Program-made: the position numbers and the translations under genes
Part shown: piece by piece, positions 34,852 to 46,704 of the stretch
Numbering within the stretch: the first letter of the stretch is position 1
How the letters are laid out: each line of letters begins with the position of its first letter
The notes under the pieces: model-generated
The model's input: only the letters and a program-made list of their open reading frames with translations
The model's database searches: none
What the model was told of the DNA's origin: nothing
Assembly: GCF_018294505.1 (NCBI RefSeq)
Contig: NC_057814.1
Span: 38,181,293-38,245,292, forward strand
Reading direction: 5' to 3'
DNA: 64,000 nt
Origin: Triticum aestivum
Lineage: Eukaryota > Streptophyta > Magnoliopsida > Poales > Poaceae

Positions 34852-35090
34852 TCATAGACGGTACATAGAGAGATACATCTTATCTGGAAAACTGCTGAAG
34901 CGGAAGGCGAATATTGAGCATTCATTCATGTTGAAGGTCTTTGCAACATTAGGCCAGTGCCTGTGGATGATTGACCGTCCATCCTTCGACCTCTTCAAGA
35001 ACACTTCAATATTGAACCGTGGGTGTTGTAGGAAAACTTTCCTCGCCTTCTGATCACAGAGGTGGTTTGAGAGGTAATCATCAGTGAAGC
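34852..35090 (-). pseudogene. B3-like domain exon within CACTA DNA
   Basis: The minus-strand frame follows a good acceptor (tgttttcag at 35091-35099) and encodes about 79 residues. These include GFTDDYLSNHLCD, VFLKRSKDGRSIIHRHWP and FAFRFSSFPDKMYLSMYRL, then stop. The sequence resembles the C-terminal exon of the B3-like proteins that often ride in Triticeae CACTA elements. The upstream exons cannot be linked because a 246-bp tandem array lies between it and the next frame on the strand (37083-37510). Function, if any, would be DNA binding; I treat it as a transposon-borne remnant. Confidence 0.55.
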
Positions 35091-35329
35091 CTGAAAACAA
35101 GGATGTGCATAAATATCTTCTCTATGTTGGAAATGAGGCAAAGGAATACAAAAAGGCAAGGTATAATAGGTAGTACCATCTTGTAAACCTCAGTGCTTCC
35201 CATTATTTCCCTACAACACATATAAGGTAGTTAGTCATTAGGTTAAGTAAGGGTTCACATGCTATCAGTAAAATATGTTGATGATAAATAATCACATTGC
35301 AGATTCATCGGATTAATTCAAGCCAAATG

Positions 35330-36960
35330 GAAAACCCATTTATCCAAACCAAGCATGATTAAGAATTAGGAAATATAACACTTATCTTTGTTTCTCATGT
35401 ATTAAGTGCAGCCGAATTCGATTTATTCCTCACATGGTAGACAATAACAGAATGCAGCCACAACAATTAAACATCGCATTGCAGAATTGAACCAAGCAGT
35501 TAACTAAACACCACAACAAATGAACCAAACGTTAACTGAGCACCAGATTGCACAATATAACATACTCCCTAATAGAAGATCAGACAGTTAATCAAACCAA
35601 GCATGCTTAACAACTTGAAAATATAGCAATTGTATTTGTTTCTCATGTATTTAGTACAGACAAATTCGATTTATTCCTCACATGGTATACAATAAGAGTA
35701 TGCAGCCACAGCAATTGAACATCGCATTACAGAATTGAACCAAACTGTTAACTAAAGACCACAACAAATGAACAAAACGTTAACTGAGCACCACATTACA
35801 CAAATATAACATACTCCTAATAGAAGATCAGACAGTTAACCAAACCAAGCATACTTAACAACTTGGAAATATAGCAATTTTATTTGTTTCTCATGTATTT
35901 AGTACAACCAAATTCGATTTATTCCTCACATGGTATACAATAAGAGTATGCAGCCACATCAATTGAACATCGCATTACAGAATTGAACCAAACAGTTAAC
36001 TAAACACCAGAACAAATGAACCAAACATTAACTGAGCACCACATTGCACAATATAACATACTCCTAATAGAAGATCAGACAGTTAACCAAACCAAGCATG
36101 CTTAACAACTTGCAAATATAGCAATTGTATTTGTTTCTCATGTATTTAGTACAGATAAATTTGATTTATTCCTCACATGGTATACAATAAGAGTATGCAG
36201 CCACAACAATTGAACATCACATTACAAAATTGAACCAAACTGTTAACTAAACACCACAACAAATTAACAAAACATTAACTGAGCACCACATTGCACAATA
36301 TAACATACTCCTAATAGAAGATCAGACAGTTAACCAAACCAAGCATGCTTAACAACTTGCAAATATAGCAATTGTATTTGTTTCTCATGTATTTAGTACA
36401 GCCAAATTCGATTTATTCCTCACATGGTATACAATAAGAGAATGCGGCCACAACAATTGAACATCGCATTACAGAATTGAACCAAGCAGTTAACTAAACA
36501 CCACAACAAATGAACCAAATGTTAACTGAGCACCACATTGCACAATATAACATACTCCTAATAGAAGATCAAGCAGTTAACCAAACCAAGCATGCTAACA
36601 ACTTGGAAATATAGCAATTGTATTTGTTTCTCATGTATTTAGTACAGCCAAATTCGATTTATTCCTCACATGGTATATAATAACAGAATGCAGCCACAAC
36701 AATTGAACATCGCATTGCAGAATTGAACCAAGCAGTTAACTAAACACCACAACAAGTGAACCAAGCCACAACAAATGAACCTAGCAGTTAAGTAAACACC
36801 AATTGAACAATATAACATACTCCTAATAGAAGATCAGACAGTTAACCAAACCAAGCATGCTTAACAACTTGGAAATATTGCACCCTGAAGAATTGAACAT
36901 CAAATTTGCATAATTGAACCAAGCAGTTAATTGAACACCACATTGCACGACATATAGAAC
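35330..36960. repeat. Tandem array of about 246-bp units, roughly six copies
   Basis: The block around agatcagacagttaa recurs at about 35577, 35826, 36069, 36317, 36564 (variant aagatcaagcagttaa) and 36830, with spacings of 243-266. Each unit contains cgatttattcctcacatgg, gcagccaca, gaattgaaccaa and taacatactcctaatagaagatc. Internal CACTA repeats of this kind are known in Triticeae, and this one lies between CACTA-derived coding pieces. Confidence 0.9.
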
Positions 36961-37082
36961 ATATACACTATAGCAGAAGATTGCATGGTGAAAATAGATA
37001 GCACAATTCACTAGAATTTGTTAAGGAAAGGCAGTAGGTAGCAAACTGAACATGGGTCCTTATAGTGAGCTAATAAGACAAG

Positions 37083-37510
37083 CTACTCCTCATTGTCGGA
37101 GATATCGATGACGATTGGCTCCTTGGACATGGAAGAGGGCGAGGCCTCCGCATCGTGGGTGCCCTCGTTGTAGTGGTGAGTTGCCTGAGCCACTTCGGGC
37201 ACCAACCTTCTGGCTCTCAAGATGAGGTAAGCACGTGCACGCTGAGAAAACACCTCGTAGTCTTCGTCGAAGGCACCGACGGTGGCCTCGAGAAAACGCC
37301 ACGAACTGTCGTTTAAAGCAGCCAACCGCGTCGCGGCGTTGGCGCGCGAGGCATCAACGGTGGCCTCGACGGCGAGGTGCTCCTCCAAGATCTGGGGGTC
37401 GGCACGAATGGCAGCCATCGCGATCTCATCCGCGCATGCGGCCGCGATTTGCTTCTCCGCTGCCAAATGCTCCTTGAGGTCCTGGCCATACTGCGTGCAC
37501 CATGGCTTAG
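37083..37510 (-). pseudogene. CACTA-type ORF 3' part, cut by an LTR retrotransposon
   Basis: The minus-strand frame has about 140 codons and ends with PIVIDISDNEE then stop. There is no ATG at its start: it runs open through KPWCTQYGQDLKEHL right up to the LTR at 37511. Across the retrotransposon, after removing one cttag duplication, the same frame continues at 46177 and reads on for a short distance before a stop. The Ala/Arg/Glu-rich helical protein with an acidic tail resembles the accessory ORF of grass CACTA elements. It has no known enzymatic motif. Confidence 0.55.
37506..37510. repeat. Target duplication cttag, left
   Basis: Five bases cttag precede the 5' LTR and recur at 46172-46176 after the 3' LTR. 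Confidence 0.93.
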
Positions 37511-39071
37511 TGATACGTCTCCAACGTATCTATAATTTATGAAGTATTCATGCTATTATATTATCCATCTTAGATGTTTTATATGCATTTATATGCTATT
37601 TTATATGATTTTTGGGACTAACCTATTAACCTAGAGCCCAGTGCCAGTTTATGTTTTTTTCCTTGTTTTTGAGTTTTAAAGAAAAGGAATACCAAACGGA
37701 ATCCAATTGATGTGCCAATTTTTGTTGATTTTTTATGGACCAAAAGAAGCCCCTGGAGCAAAAGAGTTGGGCCAGAAGTGTCCCGGGCTGTCCACGAGGG
37801 TGGGGGGGCGCGCCCACCCCCCTAGGCGTGGGCCCCTGCCTCGTGGACGACTCGGAGACCCCCCTGACGTGAAACCAACGCCAAAAAATCCTATAAATAA
37901 AGAAACCCCCAGAAAATAACCTAGATCAGAAGTTCCGCCGCCGCAAGCTTCTGTAGCCATGAGAAATCAATCTAGGCCCTCTCTGGCACCCTGCCGGAGG
38001 GGGCCATCATCACCGGAGGCCATGGAGGAGGATCCCGGAGGGGCCGTCATCGCCATGAAGGCCAAGGACCAGAGGGAGAACCTCTCCCCATCTAGGGGGG
38101 AGGCCATGGAGGAGCAAGCACAAGGGGGAGAAGCTCTCCTCCTCTCTCTTGGTGGCGCCAGAGTGCCATCGGGAGGGGAATCATCGCCGCGGTGATTGTC
38201 TTCATCAACATCACCATCATCATCACCATCCTCATCTCTTTTACGTGGTCCACTCTCCCGCACCCCGCTGTAATCCCTACTTGAACATGGTGCTTTATGG
38301 CACATATTATGATCCAATGATGTGTTGCCATCCTATGATGTTTTGAGTAGATATCCTTTGTCTTTGGGTTGATTGATGATATAGATTGGTATGAGTTGTA
38401 TGTTTTATTTTGGTGCTGTCCTATTGTGCCCTCCGTGTCGTGCAAGCCTGAGGGATTCCCGCTGTTGGGTGTTGCAATACGTTTATGATTCTCTTATAGT
38501 GGGTTGCTTGAGTGACAGAAGCATAAACCCGAGTAAGGGGGTTGTTGCGTACGGGATAAAGGGAACTTGATGCTTTAATGCTATGGTTGGGTTTTACCTT
38601 AATGATCTTTAGTAGTTGCGGATGCTTGCTATAGTTCCAATCATAAGTGCATATGATCCAAGAAGAGAAAGTATGTTAGCTTATGCCTCTCCCTCATATG
38701 AAATTGCAATGACGACTACCGGTCTTGTTAACAATTGCCTAGGATAATTCCGCACACCGATCCATCATTATTCCACACTCGCTATTTATAATATTTAGTA
38801 ATATATTCTAACTTTATGATAACAGCACCTACTTTTATATTTTAGCTCTCCGATATCATGCAAAGTTATCCTCTTCATACCCACAACGTAGTTTTATTTC
38901 TCGTTTCTAGTTGGAAGCAAACGTTCGGTGTACGTAGAGTCGTATTAGTGGCAGATAGGACTTGAGAGAATATTGATCTTACCTTTAGCTCCTTGTGGGT
39001 TTGACACTCCATACTTATCACTTCCACCTTTGGGAATTGCTACGATTATTCCCTGCACTTGGGGATTATCA
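37511..39071 (+). repeat. 5' LTR of the non-autonomous retrotransposon
   Basis: 1561 bp, TG...CA ends, closely matching 44635-46171. Differences are small indels, for example a duplicated tatatgcatt near 37580 and 12 extra bases in the catcaccat run near 38210. Confidence 0.93.
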
Positions 39072-42018
39072 AGCTCTTTTCTGGCGCCGTTGCGGGGGAG
39101 CAATAGCGTGGGGTTGATATTCTCGTGTGTGCTTGTTTGCTTTCTTCACTAAGTAGATTTTGTTTTTCCTTTTTGTTTCTGTTTAGCTGTGGGTGAAACA
39201 TACAAAAAAATTTAAGAATGAAAATAGAAAAAAAAATTACTTGCCTTCCTTGCCTAAAAAGTTTTTCAAAAAGAGAAGTGATTGGAAAGTTATGCATTGA
39301 AGAAGTGAGGGTCGACCTTGAGCACTTGTGTTCATGCTCACGGAAACAATGTAGAATTTTTCATGGAAGTTTCTCTGTAAATAATTATCCCCTTGTGTAT
39401 ATCCATTGTATTATAAAAATAATGTGCCAAGCTTTGGTTTTAGGATGATTAGATTGCTTGTTTACTATGTGCAGAACAAAAACAGAAACTTTGGCTGTAG
39501 TGCGTGATTTTACATTTGTTACTGGAAGGTCAAATGGGTCTGAAACTTTTGCACATTACTTCTGTACAAATTGTTAAAATTTTGTAATTTATTTCATAAT
39601 TTTGGGAGTTACAGAAGTTTACTAAACTTCCAGATTACTACAGACTGTCCTGTTTTTGACAGATTCTGTTTTTCGAGTGTTGTTTGCTTATTTTGATGAA
39701 TCTATGGCTAGTATTGGGGGTATGAACCATAGAGAAGTTGGAATACAGTAGGTTTAACACCAATATAAATAAATAATTAGTTCATTACAGTACCTAAAGG
39801 TAGTGATTTGCTTTAGTATACTAACGGATCTCACAAAGTTTTTGTTAAGTTTTTGTGGATGAAGTGTTCGAAGAACGAGGAGTTACCGATGTGAGAAGAA
39901 TAAAGAGAGGCAAGAGTTCAAGCTTGGGGATGCCCAAGGCACCCCATGTAAATATTCCAAGGACACTCAAGCATCTAAGCTTGGGGATGCCCCGGTTGGC
40001 ATCCCATCTTTCTTCTTCAACAATTATCGGTATACCTCGGTTTTTGTTTTGTTCACATGATTTGTGTCCTTTGTGTTTTTTTCTTTAAGAACCATGCTAG
40101 TATGAGATGTCCCTTCATGAATTTATAGAATGATTCATGTGCTTCACTTATATCTTTTGAGTATGACCTTATAGAATGCTCTTTGTGCTTCACTTATATC
40201 TTTTGAGTATGACCTTATAGAATGCTCTTTCTGCTTCACTTAAATCTTTTGAGTATGGTTTTATAGAATGCTTCGTGTGCTTCACTTATATATTTTGAGC
40301 TTGGATATTGGTTAGTCAATATTAATTGTAGAATTATCCATGAACTTCACTTATATCTTTTGGAGTATGAATAATACTATCATCTAAAGCGGGTTTGGAA
40401 GAGTGTTAACATTAGGAATTAGTGATCCCACTATTCCGAATGAGAAGAATTTTTCTTATGTGGAGATTAGTAAAATTTCTATACTTGTAGATCATGAAAA
40501 GAATGCTTTATGTGATGGTTATATTGTTGAACTCATTCATGATGCTACTGAAAATTACTATGAGAGAGGAATACATGCTTGTAGGAGTTGCAATAATATC
40601 AAGTTTCCTCTCTATGTGCTTAAAATTTTGAGGTTATACTTGCTTTGCCTTCCTATGCTAGTTGATTCTTGCTCCTATAAATTGTGTGCTCACAAAATCT
40701 CTAGGCATAGGAAGTGGGCTAGATTCAAATGTGCTAGTCATATTCTTCATGATGCTCTCTTTATGTTTCATTCCTTTTTTCTATGTGAGCATCATTGAAA
40801 TCATCATGCCTAGCTAAAAGGCATTAAAGAAAAGCGCTTGTTGGGAGACAACCCAATATTTACCCTTACTGTTTTTGTGTGTTTACATGATTAAGCTAAT
40901 GTAGTAATCATGTTTTATAGATTTTGTTTCAATAAAGTGCAAAGTAAGATCTTTGGGAAGACTTGGGTGAAAGTTAATGTAATCTTGCTGTAAAAAACAG
41001 AAACTTTGCGCTCACGAGATTAGCTGTCATTTTTTACAGAAGAATGATTTTGAGTTGATTCTTTTTGCAGAAGATTAATAGACAAATTCCTCACGTCTAC
41101 CAATTTATTTCATAATTTTTGGAGTAGCAAAAGTATGGTTGCTGTTCAGATCATTACAGACTGTTCTGTTTCTGACAAATTCTGTTTTCATTGCATAGTT
41201 TGCTTGTTTTCTATTTTCTATGGCTTATATTTCTCAATATAAATTGTAGAAATGATATGGTACAGTAGGCATTGTGTGCGAACAATTATGAACCTTGTCT
41301 TTAATAGTACCAAGTGAATGGTTTACTCTTTACCATACTAACCTATCTCACGAATTTCCGTTAAGTTTTGTGTGATTGAAGTTTTCAAGCTTTGGGTGAG
41401 ATATCGATATGAGGAGAATAAGGAGTGGAAAGACCCTAAGCTTGGGGATTCCCAAGGTGCCCCAAGGTAATATTCAAGGAAGACTCAAGCGCCTAAGCTT
41501 GGGGATGCCCCAAAAGGCATCCCCTCTTTCGTCTTCGAAACTATCGGTATACCTTACTCGGAGCTATATTTTTATTCGTTATATGATATGTGTTTTGCTT
41601 GGAGCGTATTTTCAATTTTACTTGCTGTTTGAATAAAATCATTGGATCTGAAATCTTGAATGGAAAAGAATCCTCCCATGGCTAGTTAATTATTTGACTA
41701 CTCAGTGTTCTTCACTTATATCTTTTTGGAGTAGTTTGTCATTTACTCACGTGCTTCACGTATATCCTATGAGTAAATGGTTGAATGAATTGAATAACAT
41801 AAATATGAATTTATATATGTTTCATATGCTTATACCATGGGGAGTAATGACTTCACACAGAATAAGTATAGGTAGTAAACTTATTGAAAGTTAGCAAACA
41901 CAGAATTGGTCACTTGAACAATTCATGAAAGAATATTGAAGGAAGAGAGATTTCACATATAAATATACTATCTTGGACATCTTTTGTAATTGTGAGCACT
42001 CATTAAAATATGACATGC
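39072..42018 (+). other. Internal region of the non-autonomous retrotransposon, left part
   Basis: Begins with a primer-binding-like sequence and then AT-rich DNA. One 131-codon open frame (40403-40798) has no recognised domain. PPT-like aagcttggggatgcc occurs several times (about 39924, 39978, 41438, 41495). The stretch 40130-40330 repeats a block around gcttcacttatatcttttgagtatg four times. Confidence 0.75.
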
Positions 42019-43612
42019 TGCTACCTCTTGAGCACTGCGTTGGTTTTCCCTTGAAGAGGAAAGGGTGATGCAGTTAAGTAGCGTAATTATTTCCCTCATT
42101 TTTTGAGAACCAAGTTATCAATCCAGTAGGAGACCACGCACGAGTCCCTCACACCTACACAAACAAATAAGAACCTCGCAACCAACGCGATAAAAGGGGT
42201 TGTCAATCCCTCAACCGTCACTTACGAGAGTGAGATCTGATAGATATGATAAGATAATATTTTTGGTATTTTTATGATAAAGAGAAATAAAGATGCAAAG
42301 TAAAATAAAAGGCAAATAGAAATAACTAAGTGTTGGAAGATTAATATGATGGAAAATAGACCCGGGGGCCATAGGTTTCACTAGTGGCTTCTCTCAAGAT
42401 AGCATAAGTATTACGGTGGGTAAACGAATTACTGTCGAGCAATTGATAGAACTGAGCATAGTTATGATAGTATCTAGGTATGATCATGTATATAGGCATC
42501 ACGTCCGCGACAAGTAGACCGAAACGATTCTGCATCTACTACTATTACTCCACACATCGACCGCTATCCAGCATGCATCTAGAGTATTAAGTTCATAAGA
42601 ACAGAGTAATGCTTTAAGTAAGATGACATGATGTAGAGGGATAAACTCATGCAATATGATATAAACCCCATCTTTTTATCCTCGATGGCAACAATACAAT
42701 ACATGTCGTTTCCCTTACTGTCACTGGGATCGAGCACCGCAAGATTGAACGCAAAGCTAAGCACTTCTCCCATTGCAAGAAAATCAATCAAGTAGGCCAA
42801 ACCAAACTGATAATTCGAAGAGACTTGCAAAGATAACCAATCATACATAAAAGAATTCAGAGGAGATTCAAATATTGTTCATAGATAATCTTGATCATAA
42901 ACCCAGAATTCATCGGATCTCGACAAACACACCGCAAAAGAAGATTACATCGAATAGATCTCCAAGAAGATCGAGGAGAACTTTGTATTGAGATCCAAAG
43001 AGAGAGAAGAAGCCATCTAGCTAATAACTATGGACCCGAAGGTCTGAGGTAAACTACTCACACATCATCGGAGAGGCGATGGTGTTGATGTAGAAGCCCT
43101 CCGTGATCAATGCCCCCTCCGGTGGAGCGCCAGAAAAGGCCCCAAGATGGGATCTCACGGGTACAGAAGGTTGCGGCGGTGGAAATAGGTTTTTGGCTCC
43201 GTCTCCGATAGTTTGGGGGTATGTAGGTATATATAGGAGGAAGAAGTACGTCGGTGGAGCTACATGGGCACCACGAGGGTGGAGGGCGCGCCTGGGGGGG
43301 GGGGGGGGGGTAGGCGCGCCCCCTGCCTCGTGCTCTCCATGTTGATTGCTTTGCGTAGACACCAAGTCCTCTGGATCACGTTTGTTCCAAAAATCACGTT
43401 CCCGAAGGTTTCATTCCGTTTGGAATCCGTTTGATATACTTTTTCTGCAAAACACTGAAATAGGCAAAACAATTTGGGCTGGGCCTCCGGTTAATAGGTT
43501 AGTCCCAAAAATAATAAAAGTGTATAATAAAGCCCGTTAAACATCCAAAACACAATATAATATAGCATGGAATAATAAAAAAAATTAGATACGTTGGAGA
43601 CGTATCACATGC
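42014..43612 (-). mobile_element. Nested inverted solo LTR with TSD catgc
   Basis: A single LTR in reverse orientation spans 42019-43607. Read on the minus strand it starts tgatacgtctccaacg and ends gctcaagaggtagca. The bases catgc flank it at 42014-42018 and 43608-43612. It belongs to a related but distinct family sharing the tgatacgtctcc terminus. A solo LTR forms by recombination between the two LTRs of one element, so an entire element once sat here. It includes a G-run (43294-43311) and a TATA-like tatatataccta-type segment on the minus strand near 43215. Confidence 0.9.
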
Positions 43613-44634
43613 TAGAAAATTGATGTTGGACAAGGAAGACAACTTAATGGGTTATGTTTTCCTATATCCGAAACGTTATATTGTCTTGGATCATCCAACA
43701 TGTTGAGCTTGCCTTTCCCTCTCATGCTAGCCAAATTCTTTGCACCAAGCAGAAATACTACTTGTGCTTCCAAATATCCCTTAAACTAGTTTTGCCATGA
43801 GAGTCTACCATACCTACCTATGGATTGAGTAAGATCTTTCAAGTAAGTTGTCATTGGTGCATGCAATAAAAATTGCTCTCTAAATATGTATGATCTATTA
43901 GTGCGAAGAAAATAAGCTTTATATGAACTTGTGATAGGGAAGAAATAAAAGCGACGTTCTTTTGCATTAAGATTTTGTGCATCCAACCTTAAAAGCGCAT
44001 GACGACCTCTGCTTCCCTCTGCGAAGGGCCTATCTTTTACTTTTATCTTCTACCCTTATACAAGAGTCATGGTGATCATCACCTTTCCTTTTTACACTTT
44101 TTCCTTTGGCAAGCACTTTGTGTTGGAGGGATCCGGATATATATCCACTTGGATGTAGGTTTTCATAAATTATTATTATTGACATTACCCTTGAGGTAAA
44201 AGGTTGGGAGGCAAAACTATAAGCCCCTATCTTTCTCTGTGTCCGATTAAAACTTTGAACCCATAAATATCACATGAGTGTTAGCAATTGTGAAAGATTA
44301 AATGATAGTTGAGTCTGTGGAGTTTGCTGAATCAAAGCTCTTACATAGACCCTTCCCAAAAATTAGATGAATTGCAATTGTTTGATGACTAAGAGCACTG
44401 TTCGTTAGTTTTCAAGAAAGTTTATGATCTATACTTTAACATGTGAATAGCTTGTTACTTGATCATGAAAAGTTTTATGAGATGAGCTACTGTTATGACA
44501 TATAATGATGCTAGAAAAGGTGATTGAAATTATCATCGATCAAACTTGTGCACCTGCTAGCATTCACACTTCATAGATTATTTCTTTTATCACTTACCTA
44601 CTCGAGGACGAGCAGGAATTAAGCTTGGGGATGC
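43613..44634 (+). other. Internal region of the non-autonomous retrotransposon, right part
   Basis: Continuation of the host element after the nested solo LTR. No coding domain is recognised. It ends with the purine-rich aagcttggggatgc next to the 3' LTR. Confidence 0.75.
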
Positions 44635-46171
44635 TGATACGTCTCCAACGTATCTATAATTTATGAAGTATTCATGCTATTATATTATCCATCTTAGATT
44701 TTTTATATGCTATTTTATATGATTTTTGGGACTAACCTATTAACCTAGAGCCCAGTGCCAGTTTTATGTTTTTCCTTGTTTTTGAGTTTTACAGAAAAGG
44801 AATACCAAACAGAGTCCAATTGACATGCCAATTTTTGTTGATTTTTTATGGGCCAAAAGAAGCCCTTGGAGCAAATGAGTTGGGCCAGAAGAGTCCCGGG
44901 CTGTCCACGAGGGTGCGGGGCGCGCCCACCCCCCTAGGCATGGGCCCCTGCCTCATGGACGACTCGGAGACCCCCCTGACGTCAAACCAACGCCAAAAAA
45001 TCCTATAAATATATAAACCCCCAGAAAATAACCTAGATCAGAAGTCCCACCGCCGCAAGCCTCTGTAGCCACGAGAAATCAATCTAGGCCCTCTCTGGCA
45101 CCCTGCCGGAGGGGGCCATCATCACTGGAGGCCATGGAGGAGGATCCCGGAGGGGCCATCATCGCCATGAAGGCCACGGACCAGAGGGAGAACTTCTCCC
45201 CATCTAGGGGGGAGGCCATGGAGGAGGAAGCACAAGGGGGAGAACCTCTCCTCCTCTCTCTCGGTGGCGCCGGAGTGCCATCGGGAGGGGAATCATCGCC
45301 ACGGTGATCGTCTTCATCAACATCACCATCTTCATCTCTTTTACGTGGTCCACTCTCCCGCACCCCGCTGTAATCCCTACTTGAACATGGTGCTTTATGG
45401 CACATATTATGATCCAATGATGTGTTGCCATCCTATGATGTTTTGAGTAGATATCCTTTGTCTTTGGGTTGATTGATGATATAGATTGGTATGAGTCGTA
45501 TGTTTTATTTTGGTGCTGTCCTATTGTGCCCTCTGTGTCGCGCAAGCATGAGGGATTCCCGCTGTAGGGTGGTGCAATACGTTTATGATTCGCTTATAGT
45601 GGGTTGCTTGAGTGACAGAAGCATAAACCCGAGTAAGGGGGTTGTTGCGTATGGGATAAAGGGGACTTGATGCTTTAATGCTATGGTTGGGTTTTACCTT
45701 AATGATCTTTAGTAGTTGCGGATGCTTGCTAGAGCTCCAATCATAAGTGCATATGATCCAAGAAGAGAAAGTATGTTAGCTTATGCCTCTCCCTCATATG
45801 AAATTGCAATGACGACTACCGGTCTTGTTAACAATTTCCTAGGATAATTCCGCACACCGATCCATCATTCTTCCATACTCACTATTTATAATATTTAGTA
45901 ATATATTCTAACTTTATGATAACAGCACCTACTTTTATATTTTAGCTCTCCGATATCATGCAAATTTATCCTCTTCATACCCACAACGTAGTTTTATTTC
46001 TCGTTTCTAGTTGGAACCAAACGTTCGGTGTACGTAGAGTCATATCAGTGGCAGATAGGACTTGAGAGAATATTGATCTTACCTTTAGCTCCTTGTGGGT
46101 TCGACACTCCATACTTATCACTTCCACCTTTGGGAATTGCTACGATGATTCCCTGCACTTGGGGATTATCA
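44635..46171 (+). repeat. 3' LTR of the non-autonomous retrotransposon
   Basis: 1537 bp, TG...CA, followed by the target duplication cttag (46172-46176). Confidence 0.93.
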
Positions 46172-46704
46172 CTTAGGCCGGTGCTTATTTGGTGGAGGGG
46201 TCGGTGATTTGGGTGGAAGGTGCCACACTCATGCCGGCGGTCGGGGCATGTGGAATGTGGAAGGAGGAGGAGGATGGGGGTCGGGTGTGGATTACCTGCC
46301 TGGATAGGCGAGGCCGAACAGCGTGAAGGAGGGTCGCCGGTGAGGAGGCGGCGGCGCTGCAAGCAAGGAGTGAAGGTTTCAACTTGGAAAGGAAGGCGGA
46401 AAGAGGGGAAATGTGGATTTTGGTAAGGGGGAGGGGGCGGGGAGGTAGATATTTCTGCGGAAGCCGAAAATTTGGAATCGCTTCAGCCAAAAAACTGGCG
46501 CGCATAGTGTCATCAGACACGGTCCCTTATTCAGACACGGTCCGAAGATATTTTGTGCCACATCTCACACGGTTGGTTATAATAAACTGTGTGGGATCTA
46601 CTTGATTTTTGGTCTTGATTTGAATTGCATAATGGGGTCATAGCAGCCATGGACGGTGTTTGAATTGCTAGACCTTTTATCTGCAGTGATCATAAAAGAA
46701 TTGG
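46172..46704 (-). other. CACTA-derived DNA: upstream part of the split ORF and subterminal-like repeats
   Basis: After the cttag duplication the minus-strand frame of the split ORF continues for a short way through PPNKHRP-type sequence. A Ser/Pro-rich frame (46185-46520 minus) follows with no domain. Around 46510-46600 the motif cagacacggtcc occurs twice with cacacggtt nearby, like CACTA subterminal DNA. Confidence 0.5.

Larger units (their letters stand above)
37511..46171 (+). mobile_element. Complete non-autonomous LTR retrotransposon (LARD-like) with TSD cttag
   Basis: Two highly similar direct LTRs (37511-39071 and 44635-46171) start tgatacgtctcc and end ttggggattatca (TG...CA). A 5-bp duplication, cttag, flanks the element. 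The base after the 5' LTR leads into tctggcgccgttgcggggg, a primer-binding-like region. aagcttggggatgc precedes the 3' LTR as a purine-rich tract. The internal 5.6 kb, minus a nested solo LTR, encodes no recognisable gag or pol. The element must have been mobilised in trans and inserted into a CACTA ORF. The terminus resembles a Gypsy-type LTR family that is very common in Triticeae; I do not name the family. Confidence 0.92.

Noticed and set aside
35330..36960. CRISPR-like array
   Set aside because: The units are 246 bp with no short repeat/spacer structure, in a plant nuclear context. It is an ordinary tandem repeat.
42067..43607. Solo LTR starting at tgatgcag (42067)
   Set aside because: Flanks aaggg and catgc do not match. 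Starting at 42019 gives a perfect catgc duplication and a TG...CA element.
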